Under the pieces are notes generated by a model. That model was not told the origin of the DNA, did no database searches, and worked only from the letters and a program-made list of their open reading frames with translations. Made by a program: the position numbers and the translations under genes. Below are positions 1-4,965 of a stretch of DNA of 5,531 bases, piece after piece (the first letter of the stretch is position 1; every line of letters starts with the position of its first letter). The DNA is from Thermoflexales bacterium (GTDB taxonomy: Bacteria > Chloroflexota > Anaerolineae > S140-20), in the NCBI GenBank assembly GCA_015484715.1, contig WFUY01000198.1:1-5531 (forward strand). Reading direction: 5' to 3'.

Positions 1-346
1 CTATGTCATCCTCCCAGAAGAGGTGGTAGGCGATGAGGGGCCTGTCGGGGTGCAGGATGGCGATCACGTCCAGCAGGGGAAAGGGCTCCTGGGGGGTGAC
101 GAAGAGGCGGGGGGCGTAGTGGAGCACCAGGGCCTGCTCCTCCTCGGTGGGCGGTCGGGGAGGATCGGCCTCCAGCAGCCGGGCGTAGAGCCGGCCGGCC
201 TCGCGCAGGCGACCCTTCAGGTGAAGGGCCATGGCCTGGTTGTAAAGGGTCTCGCGTTCGGAATCCTGCAGGGTCATCGGAATAGGTCCACAGGCCACGT
301 CCAGCGAGGCCAGCAGGAGAAGCCCCACGATCCGCCGCCAGCTCAC
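1..346 (-). CDS. Exported TPR-containing protein of unknown function, 3' end beyond the window
   Basis: The window holds the first 115 residues; the frame is open to the left edge. The GTG start at 346-344 overlaps the TGA of the upstream ParB-like gene in a GTGA arrangement. A strong AGGAGG (357-352) lies 5 nt before it, so the two are very probably translationally coupled. Residues 1-19 look like a signal peptide: basic SWRR, a hydrophobic stretch IVGLLLLASLDVA, then Cys19. The cysteine suggests a lipoprotein, but Asp at -3 is a poor lipobox, so ordinary signal-peptidase cleavage is also possible. Residues 31-64 read as one TPR-like repeat (YNQAMALHLKGRLREAGRLY, then ARLLEADPP). Residues 71-113 (HYAPRLFV, EPF, YHLFWEDD) resemble residues 22-85 of the protein encoded at 3736-2990. 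I do not recognise a named family. The role is unknown, though probably at the membrane or outside the cell. Confidence 0.8.
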   Translation of the reverse strand, partial: MSWRRIVGLLLLASLDVACGPIPMTLQDSERETLYNQAMALHLKGRLREAGRLYARLLEADPPRPPTEEEQALVLHYAPRLFVTPQEPFPLLDVIAILHPDRPLIAYHLFWEDDI

Positions 347-1266
347 CTCCCCCTCCTCGGCGGGAGCCTTCGGAGAAGGCGGGCAAGGCGTTCCCGCAAG
401 CGCTGAAGGTAGCGCCGCAGGAGCCAGCGAGGGGAACGGGCAGCCAGGTCGGTGGCCGCCCTGTCCATCAGCACCGGGCGCCCGTACCGCTGGCTCAGTT
501 CCTGCTGGTGGCGGAGGACCCAGATGTAGAGGTCGGCCTCCGTCCGTCCAGGGAACGCCTGCAAGATGCCGCTCTCCCGGATGATCTCGACGACCGGCTC
601 GTAGGCCATCTCGTACCAGAGAGCCACAGCCTCCTCATAGGGCACGTCCCGCTGGTCAATCTGGCTGATGGCCCGCTGGAAGTGGGCGATCTGCTCCAGC
701 AGCTTGTAGTAGCCGCCGGGGACGGTGAACTCAATCCGGGCGTCGGGCCGGATCTGCTGCAGGTGCGTCTGTTGCAGGAAGTCGGCCTGCTCCCCCTTGA
801 GCAACAGGTCGTCCACGTCCATATCCGGCTCCAGGGGAACAGAGGTCTCGAACTCCCAGACGTAGGCCTGAATGGTCGGGGCGTCGTGCTGCCGGGCCAC
901 AGAGACGCGGTGGTTGCCGTCGCGGACGAAGTAGACATCCCCCACTTTGTAGAGTTCGACGGGCGGGAGCCCACCGCCGGTGCTCACCAGCGTGTCAATC
1001 CGCTGCCATCGGTCCCGGAGGGTGTCCCGACGGGGGAGAAAGGCCCGGTTGAAGTCTTGGTAGCGCCCCACGCTGCCCACGATCCTGTCCAAAGGCACAT
1101 CCTCCAACCCCCGGTAGCCCCGAGGGCGCAGGTGAAGCTTCTCCTCCACCTCCTCGAAGGGGAGCAGGTCGGCGGGACGGCGGCGCAGGGCCGCCAGGAT
1201 GTCCTGAAGGGCCGCCCGCCGTCGTGCCCGTTCAAAGTCGAGATAGGACTGAGGGTGTCTGTCCAT
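343..1266 (-). CDS. ParB/sulfiredoxin-like domain protein
   Basis: A 307-residue protein. The centre (about 55-140) carries GDVYFVRDGNHRVSVARQ (109-126), which resembles the ParB/sulfiredoxin nucleotide-binding motif (ParB has GERRWRAA-like, Srx GGCHR-like sequences). It is preceded by VPLDRIVGSVGRYQDFNR (57-74), a signature I associate with uncharacterised ParB-like proteins of actinobacteria and Chloroflexota. The second half is helical and includes WYEMAYEPVVEIIRESGIL (217-235) and FPGRTEADLYIWVLR (238-252). The tail 280-307 is very basic (RRYLQRLRERLARLLRR), which would suit nucleic-acid or membrane contact. There is no obvious helix-turn-helix, so it is unlikely to be a true chromosome-partitioning ParB. 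The ATG at 1266 is preferred over an in-frame TTG at 1344 because the extension would be a translated GC-rich hairpin and would overlap the upstream gene; AGGT at 1276-1273 lies 6 nt before the ATG. It lies in a cluster downstream of two MBL genes and overlaps the next gene by 4 nt. Enzymatic activity is unknown. Confidence 0.85.
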   Translation of the reverse strand: MDRHPQSYLDFERARRRAALQDILAALRRRPADLLPFEEVEEKLHLRPRGYRGLEDVPLDRIVGSVGRYQDFNRAFLPRRDTLRDRWQRIDTLVSTGGGLPPVELYKVGDVYFVRDGNHRVSVARQHDAPTIQAYVWEFETSVPLEPDMDVDDLLLKGEQADFLQQTHLQQIRPDARIEFTVPGGYYKLLEQIAHFQRAISQIDQRDVPYEEAVALWYEMAYEPVVEIIRESGILQAFPGRTEADLYIWVLRHQQELSQRYGRPVLMDRAATDLAARSPRWLLRRYLQRLRERLARLLRRLPPRRGR

Positions 1267-1292
1267 CGAACTACCTGCCCCACCTCCCAGGG

Positions 1293-1328
1293 ACCCTCCC
1301 GCAGGTTCCCCGTGACCTGCGGGAGGGT
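1293..1328 (-). terminator. Perfect 14-bp stem-loop between MBL and ParB-like genes (attenuator-like)
   Basis: Positions 1293-1306 (ACCCTCCCGCAGGT) and 1315-1328 (ACCTGCGGGAGGGT) are exact reverse complements with an 8-base loop. On the minus strand the stem begins 5 nt after the TGA of the MBL gene and ends 26 nt before the ATG of the ParB-like gene. There is no T-run on either side, so it is not a standard intrinsic terminator. It could be a leaky terminator, a barrier to 3' exonucleases that protects the MBL message, or a site for a DNA-binding protein. The palindrome itself is certain; the role is inference. Confidence 0.6.
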
Positions 1329-1333
1329 GTCCA

Positions 1334-2098
1334 TCACATCTCAATGGTCAGACCATCATAGGCCACCTGGACGTTCTCAAAGCGGCTGACATAGCGTTCC
1401 AGATCGTCGTGGGGCAGATTGTGGTGATTGATGTGGGTCAGGACCATTCCCTTGATGTCCAGGGTCTCCTTCCAGCGAATTGCCCCCACCACGTTCAGGT
1501 GGTCGTTTCCCCCCTCGTCGAAGAAGGGGGTGTTGACGATGAGCAGATCCGCCCCCTGGGTCAACCGGCGAGCGTAATGGGTCAGCTCGGCGCTGGTGTC
1601 GGCGGCGAAGATGATCTTGCGATCTTCGGCGTAGATGGCCAGGCCGAAGCAGGGGACGGTGTGCCGCACGGCGAAAGGGACCAGGAAGAAGCCATCGAAA
1701 CGCAGCGCTACGCCGGGCCGACAGGCCATGTGAAAGGCGGTCTCCTGCACCCGCGTCGTCACCCCTTGCTGTTGGAGGCGGTCGTAGAGGTTCCTCTCCA
1801 TCAGCAGGTCCACCTTGCACTCCCAGTAGGCGAACTCGGCCAGCCCGCTGACGTGGTCGTAGTGCTCGTGGGTCAGGAAGATGCCGTCAATGGCCTGCAC
1901 ACCGTTGAGGCGGAGCAAAGTCTTGATGTCCGGCGGGGTGTCCACCAGCAGTTCGTAGCCCGGCAGGGAGAAGAGGATGGCGCTCCGCCGACGGACCAGC
2001 TTTCCCCCCTCGGCGCGGGCCCGAACGCAGTGGTTGCATTGGCAGTTGATGGCCGGGATGCCCTCGGCCGCTCCGGTGCCCAGGAAGTGGATGCGCAT
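1334..2098 (-). CDS. PhnP-like MBL-fold metallohydrolase with intact active site
   Basis: A 254-residue metallo-beta-lactamase-fold hydrolase of the PhnP-like group. The N-terminus MRIHFLGTGAAEGIPAINC is typical. Cys19, Cys21 and Cys24 (CQCNHC) with a late His (His225) match the structural zinc site known in E. coli PhnP. The catalytic motif THEHYDH gives His77, His79, Asp81 and His82. His146 (FAVRH), Asp167 (FAADT) and His222 (THINHHN) complete the usual seven ligands of a two-metal site, so it should be catalytically competent. PhnP opens a cyclic phosphodiester of ribose phosphate in the C-P lyase pathway, but no phn gene is visible here and the family is broad, so the substrate is open. 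The ATG at 2098 is chosen because GAGGTG (2108-2103) sits 4 nt before it; an in-frame ATG at 2110 lies upstream of that ribosome-binding site. No signal peptide. It follows its paralogue after a 17-nt gap and is about 50% identical to it. Confidence 0.93.
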   Translation of the reverse strand: MRIHFLGTGAAEGIPAINCQCNHCVRARAEGGKLVRRRSAILFSLPGYELLVDTPPDIKTLLRLNGVQAIDGIFLTHEHYDHVSGLAEFAYWECKVDLLMERNLYDRLQQQGVTTRVQETAFHMACRPGVALRFDGFFLVPFAVRHTVPCFGLAIYAEDRKIIFAADTSAELTHYARRLTQGADLLIVNTPFFDEGGNDHLNVVGAIRWKETLDIKGMVLTHINHHNLPHDDLERYVSRFENVQVAYDGLTIEM

Positions 2099-2115
2099 AG
2101 CCCACCTCATCAGCG

Positions 2116-2880
2116 TTAGAGTTCGATGCTCATCCCATCGTAGGCTACCCGCACGCCTTCAAAGGCCTGGACGTAGGCCTCCAGCTCGTCGTGGGGTTTG
2201 TTGTTGTGGTTGATGTAGGTGAGGATCAGCTCCCGGGCCTCCACCTCCTCCTTGAGGCGGATGGCCTCCACCACGGTGATGTGGTCCTCCTTGGGCGGCT
2301 TGAAGGTGGGGGTGTTCACGATCAGCAGGTCGGCGTGACGCATCAGACAACGGGCGTAGTTGGTCAGGCGGGCCGGCGTATCCGAGGTGTAGACCACCCG
2401 GTGCTCCCCCTCCTTCAGCGAGAAGCCGAAGATGGGCTGCTTGCGCCGCACGGCGAAAGGCAGAAGGGAGAACTCGCCGAAGTAGAGGGCGGCCCCCGGG
2501 TAGTAAGGGATGTGGAACATCACCTCGTCCAGCCGCGCGGTCCAGTGCTCCCGCTTGATGAGCCGGAAGAGGTTCTCATCGGCCAGGAAGTCCAACCGAT
2601 CCTGCCAGTACTCGAACTCCCGCACCCCACCGACGTGGTCGTAGGCGCTATGGGTGACCAGGACGCCCTCCAGCCGATTGACGCCATAGCGGTTGATCAT
2701 CTCCCGCACGCCGGGCGGGCTCTCGACGAGCAGGTTGTAGTCGGGAAGCTCGAAGAGCATAGCATTGCGCTCCCGGGTCAGGGGAGCCCCCTCCTCCCGA
2801 GCCCGCCGACAGTGATGACACTGACAGTTGATAGCCGGAATGCCTTCGGCGGCACCGGTGCCCAGGAATGTGATCTTCAT
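2116..2880 (-). CDS. Degenerate PhnP-like MBL-fold paralogue, probable pseudoenzyme
   Basis: This 254-residue protein aligns without gaps to the MBL protein encoded immediately downstream (about 128 of 254 identical by hand count). It keeps the GTGAAEGIPAINCQC start, the zinc-site cysteines 19, 21 and 24 with His225, and His77, Asp81, His82 and Asp167. Three positions expected to bind the catalytic metals have changed: THSAYDH has Ala79 for His, FAVRR has Arg146 for His, and TYINHNN has Tyr222 for His. Asp53 is also Glu. The frame is intact and codon use is like its neighbours, so it is a maintained gene rather than a decaying one. Likely roles are a regulatory or structural partner of the intact paralogue, possibly as a heteromer, or a ligand-binding protein; residual one-metal activity cannot be excluded. 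AAGAGGA at 2894-2888 lies 7 nt before the ATG. It is the first gene after a strong promoter with a palindromic site in its leader. Confidence 0.92.
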   Translation of the reverse strand: MKITFLGTGAAEGIPAINCQCHHCRRAREEGAPLTRERNAMLFELPDYNLLVESPPGVREMINRYGVNRLEGVLVTHSAYDHVGGVREFEYWQDRLDFLADENLFRLIKREHWTARLDEVMFHIPYYPGAALYFGEFSLLPFAVRRKQPIFGFSLKEGEHRVVYTSDTPARLTNYARCLMRHADLLIVNTPTFKPPKEDHITVVEAIRLKEEVEARELILTYINHNNKPHDELEAYVQAFEGVRVAYDGMSIEL

Positions 2881-2942
2881 CGGACAGTCCTCTTGCTGCG
2901 GCTATCTATCCATAGGGAGCTCCACCGGCCCCTTGTCCGTTT

Positions 2943-2956
2943 TGCACACGTGTGCA
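2943..2956. promoter_or_regulatory. Perfect 14-bp palindrome, candidate operator
   Basis: TGCACACGTGTGCA is its own reverse complement, centred on CACGTG. It begins 8 nt downstream of the -10 box of the promoter at 2965-2993, so it covers roughly +1 to +14 of the MBL-cluster transcript. This is a classic position for a repressor blocking initiation or clearance. No regulator gene is identifiable beside it. The sequence is certain; the function is inferred from position. Confidence 0.55.
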
Positions 2957-2964
2957 CCCCGATT

Positions 2965-2993
2965 ATGATACACCCACCCTCCGCCCCTGTCAA
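2965..2993 (-). promoter_or_regulatory. Sigma70-like promoter of the MBL-MBL-ParB-TPR cluster
   Basis: On the minus strand there is a consensus TTGACA (2993-2988), a 17-bp spacer, and TATCAT (2970-2965, 5 of 6 to consensus). Transcription should begin near 2958, leaving a leader of about 78 nt before the ATG at 2880. The -35 box contains the TGA stop of the upstream gene (2992-2990), so the promoter abuts that gene with no spare sequence. The MBL cluster can therefore be transcribed separately from the gene at 3736-2990. Confidence 0.8.
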
Positions 2994-3736
2994 AGGGGCT
3001 CCCCCCTCTCCAGGCGGGAGAGGAGCCAGGCGATGCGCTGAGGAATCCACCGCTCCAGGAGAGGCCAGGGCACCATCGGCGCCGACGCCAGGTCCAGGGG
3101 CTCGTCCCAGACGAAGGCCGGCTCGAAGGCCCGATGAGTCAGGTAGGCGTTGATCCGCGCGTCGGCCTCCGGCGTCTTCCAGCCATCCAACACGCCCTCG
3201 AAGATGGGGGTGATCAGCAGCCCGTCCTTGGGTGTCTGGGCCAGGCACTGGGCCTGGATCCGCCGGGCCATCACCTGGAAAGGCATCTCGGTGGCGGCGA
3301 AGGCATGCTTGCCCGGCTGGGCGTAGGCCAAAGGATGCGTCCCCCCGTAGAGGGGGATATGGCCGTTCTCCCAGTGGCGGAGCGACCAGAAGTCGCCGTG
3401 CCAGCTTCCCTCCGCGTGCACCACCTCCCCGTCGGCCCCGACGTAGGTCCAGATATGCTCCAGCTCGTAGAGGTGCTCGATGTCCCAGTCCCACCAGATG
3501 GCGTACTCGATGGCGAGGACAGCCGGGGGACGTCCGACAGGGCGGAGGCCAATGCAGCGGGGGAAAGAGGGGGAATAGCCATCCTGCCGGAACAGGGTAT
3601 ACCCTACCACCAGTGGCCGGAAGGGTTCGCACCGGTCCAGCAGGATCCGGGGCGCGTAACGCGCCACCAACTCCCTTTCGTCGGGAGCGAGGGAATGGGT
3701 CGGGAGAGAGGCCCCGGCCTCCAGAGCGGGTTGCAT
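2990..3736 (-). CDS. Uncharacterised soluble protein, paralogous to the exported protein at 346-1
   Basis: This 248-residue protein has no signal peptide or membrane segment. Residues 22-50 include LVARYAPRILL and CEPFRPLVVGYTLF. Residues 73-112 are rich in aromatic and acidic residues and histidine (EYAIWWDWDIEHLYELEHIW, later EGSWHGDF), and might hold a metal or ligand site. The YAPR...EPF block and the following EYAIWWDWDI segment match HYAPRLFV...EPF and AYHLFWEDDI in the protein starting at 346. The pattern vaguely recalls Vps62/DUF946-like sequences, but I would not assign it. ATG at 3736 is supported by AGGA (3746-3743) 6 nt upstream and by an in-frame TAG at 3742-3740. It has its own promoter at 3899-3928 and a leader of about 155 nt. 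The competing frame at 3632-2877 is compositionally biased (Arg/Gly/Pro) and is rejected. Confidence 0.82.
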   Translation of the reverse strand: MQPALEAGASLPTHSLAPDERELVARYAPRILLDRCEPFRPLVVGYTLFRQDGYSPSFPRCIGLRPVGRPPAVLAIEYAIWWDWDIEHLYELEHIWTYVGADGEVVHAEGSWHGDFWSLRHWENGHIPLYGGTHPLAYAQPGKHAFAATEMPFQVMARRIQAQCLAQTPKDGLLITPIFEGVLDGWKTPEADARINAYLTHRAFEPAFVWDEPLDLASAPMVPWPLLERWIPQRIAWLLSRLERGEPL

Positions 3737-3755
3737 GGTCTATCCTGCGCGATGG

Positions 3756-3769
3756 GTGCCCCGGGGCAC
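3756..3769. repeat. Perfect 14-bp GC palindrome in the leader of the gene at 3736-2990
   Basis: GTGCCCCGGGGCAC is self-complementary and lies 19 nt upstream of the ATG at 3736, within the predicted 5' leader. A second, 10-bp palindrome CCGGGCCCGG follows at 3776-3785. In RNA these could form GC hairpins close to the ribosome-binding site; in DNA they could be protein sites. The surrounding GC richness makes chance a real possibility. Confidence 0.35.
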
Positions 3770-3898
3770 GACAGACCGGGCCCGGAGGGACGGTGAAACG
3801 AGCACGATCTCAGGTTCCATAATACATCTACCACACCTGGTCTTGGGTTGCCTATGAAACCCACCACACCGGGGGCAAGATAGACAAAACCGGGCGCT

Positions 3899-3928
3899 AT
3901 GATACCACAAAAGGCTCTCGCTTGTCAA
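3899..3928 (-). promoter_or_regulatory. Sigma70-like promoter for the gene at 3736-2990
   Basis: On the minus strand TTGACA (3928-3923), an 18-bp spacer, and TATCAT (3904-3899) use the same two hexamers as the promoter at 2965-2993. The predicted start near 3892 gives a leader of about 155 nt. It faces away from the plus-strand promoter at 3951-3979, with only 22 bp between the two -35 boxes, so the two could be co-regulated. Confidence 0.75.
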
Positions 3929-3941
3929 TAGGCAGCGAGCC
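3913..3941. repeat. Imperfect inverted repeat around the -35 box of the minus-strand promoter
   Basis: GGCTCTCGCT (3913-3922) and AGCGAGCC (3934-3941) are complementary apart from one or two bulged bases in the left arm, and they enclose the TTGACA box (3923-3928) in the 11-base centre. The placement suits a regulator binding between the divergent promoters, but the arms are short and imperfect. Confidence 0.3.
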
Positions 3942-3950
3942 GATTTTGGC

Positions 3951-3979
3951 TTGACACCTGGCTTCCCCTGGGGTACAAT
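3951..3979 (+). promoter_or_regulatory. Sigma70-like promoter of the DUF1385 and TPR-HTH genes
   Basis: TTGACA (3951-3956), a 17-bp spacer and TACAAT (3974-3979) form a near-consensus promoter. Transcription should start at about 3986, some 24 nt before the GTG start at 4010, which leaves room for the ribosome-binding site and little else. Confidence 0.82.
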
Positions 3980-3991
3980 CGCTATGTACCC
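3971..3991. promoter_or_regulatory. Inverted repeat over the -10 and start site, candidate operator
   Basis: GGGTACA (3971-3977) and TGTACCC (3985-3991) are exact 7-bp arms with a 7-bp centre, covering the -10 box and the predicted transcription start of the DUF1385 gene. This geometry suits a dimeric repressor. Part of the left arm is the -10 hexamer itself, so some of the symmetry could be accidental. Confidence 0.45.
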
Positions 3992-4009
3992 TACGCTGAG
4001 AGGTGATCT

Positions 4010-4936
4010 GTGGCGTCTTCCAAACAGGCATCCTTCAACTACGGCGGTCAGGCGGTCATCGAAGGGGTGATGATGCGCGGCTCCCAGGCCGTGGCCGTGG
4101 CGGTCCGAGCTCCTGATGGGCGGATCATCGTCCACAGCGAGCCGCTCAACGCCGCCCTGTATCGGGGTCCCATCGCCCGGCTTCCCTTCCTGCGGGGGCT
4201 GCTGGTCCTGTGGGACGCCCTGGGGCTGGGGTTGCGGGGGCTGCTCTTCTCGGCCGATGTCGCGCTGGAGGAGGAAGAGGTCTCCTTCTCCGGCCCCGTC
4301 GCCTGGGGGACCGTGGCCCTCTCCCTCGCCCTGGGCATCGGCCTCTTCTTCCTGCTGCCGGCCGCCCTGGTCGGGCTGGTGGATCGGTGGATCACGTCGC
4401 CCCTGCTGAGCAACCTCCTGGAGGGGCTGGTCCGCCTATCCCTACTGGTCGGTTATATCGCGGCGGTGGGCTTCCTCCCCGACATCCGGCGGGTCTTCGC
4501 CTACCACGGGGCGGAGCACAAGACGATCAACGCCTACGAAGCAGGCGCTCCGATCACAGTGGAATCGGTGCGCCGCTTCTCTGTGGCCCATCCCCGCTGT
4601 GGCACCGCCTTCCTGCTGACAGTGGTGGTCCTGTCCATCCTGCTCTTCTCGCTGCTGGGCCGCCCGCCCCTCCTGCTGCGCCTGCTCAGCCGCATCCTGC
4701 TCATCCCGGTCCTGGCCAGCCTGGCCTACGAGTTCATCCGCTTCAGCGGTCGCCACCAGGACCGGCCCTGGATGCGGGCCGTCATCGCCCCCAACCTGGC
4801 ATTGCAGCAGCTGACCACCCGGGAGCCGGACGATTCGATGCTGGAGGTCGCCATCACCGCCTTCGAGACGATGATGGCCCACGAAGAGGCCGCCCAGCCC
4901 GGTGGGCTCTCACCAGCAGACCTGGCGCTCCGTTGA
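4010..4936 (+). CDS. yqhQ: DUF1385 family multi-pass membrane protein (YqhQ-like)
   Basis: This 308-residue protein has the full set of DUF1385 marks. They are GGQAVIEGVMMRG (12-24), the central YHGAEHKTINAYE (165-177), HPRCGTAF (194-201) and a C-terminal PNLALQQLTTREPDDSMLEV (261-280). Hydrophobic stretches lie near 59-80 (amphipathic or membrane-associated), 97-124, 139-157, 200-217 and 221-243, so it is an inner-membrane protein. The conserved His/Glu/Cys residues between the hydrophobic segments could bind a metal, which is inference. The family is widespread in Firmicutes, Chloroflexota and relatives; I know no firmly established biochemical function. The start is GTG at 4010, preceded by GAGGTGAT (3999-4006), and it fits family length. 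A second gene follows 29 nt after the stop and is probably co-transcribed. The symbol is borrowed from the Bacillus subtilis homologue. Confidence 0.95.
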   Translation: MASSKQASFNYGGQAVIEGVMMRGSQAVAVAVRAPDGRIIVHSEPLNAALYRGPIARLPFLRGLLVLWDALGLGLRGLLFSADVALEEEEVSFSGPVAWGTVALSLALGIGLFFLLPAALVGLVDRWITSPLLSNLLEGLVRLSLLVGYIAAVGFLPDIRRVFAYHGAEHKTINAYEAGAPITVESVRRFSVAHPRCGTAFLLTVVVLSILLFSLLGRPPLLLRLLSRILLIPVLASLAYEFIRFSGRHQDRPWMRAVIAPNLALQQLTTREPDDSMLEVAITAFETMMAHEEAAQPGGLSPADLALR

Positions 4937-4965
4937 GAACCGTCAGAGGGTGCAAGGAGTAGCGT

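Noticed and set aside
6..386. Minus-strand ORF of 126 residues
   Set aside because: Gly/Pro/Arg/Ala-rich, out of frame with the coherent signal-peptide/TPR protein that starts at 346 and overlaps the end of the ParB-like gene by 44 nt.
1267..1344. Upstream TTG start extending the ParB-like protein by 26 residues
   Set aside because: The extension is a translation of the 14-bp hairpin, is Gly/Pro-rich and overlaps the MBL stop; the ATG at 1266 has a better ribosome-binding site.
508..1389. Plus-strand ORF of 293 residues opposite the ParB-like gene (with similar ones at 1409-2119 and 2191-3153)
   Set aside because: These are antisense mirrors of genes with recognisable motifs. Long antisense frames are expected in GC-rich coding DNA, and they show no domain of their own.
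1334..2880. C-P lyase (phosphonate) operon, because of the PhnP-like proteins
   Set aside because: No other phn gene is visible in the window, and the PhnP-like MBL group is broad, so the pathway assignment is not supported.
2881..2939. CGGACA (2881-2886) complementary to TGTCCG (2934-2939) in the MBL leader, a possible riboswitch-like closing stem
   Set aside because: Only 6 bp around a 47-nt loop, with no known riboswitch core recognisable; this is within chance.
2995..3030. GC-rich hairpin (GGCTCC...GGAGCC with inner TCTCC...GGAGA) at the 3' end of the gene at 3736-2990
   Set aside because: The stem needs a bulge of about four G, lies within codons and has no T-run, so I do not call it a terminator.
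2877..3632. Minus-strand ORF of 251 residues overlapping the start of the first MBL gene by 4 nt
   Set aside because: The tidy overlap is tempting, but the protein is low-complexity Arg/Gly/Pro, and the frame at 3736-2990 has natural composition, a ribosome-binding site and a paralogue at 346-1.
4210..4962. Plus-strand ORF of 250 residues inside the DUF1385 gene
   Set aside because: A frame-shifted shadow, rich in Gly/Pro/Arg, of a gene with unmistakable DUF1385 motifs.
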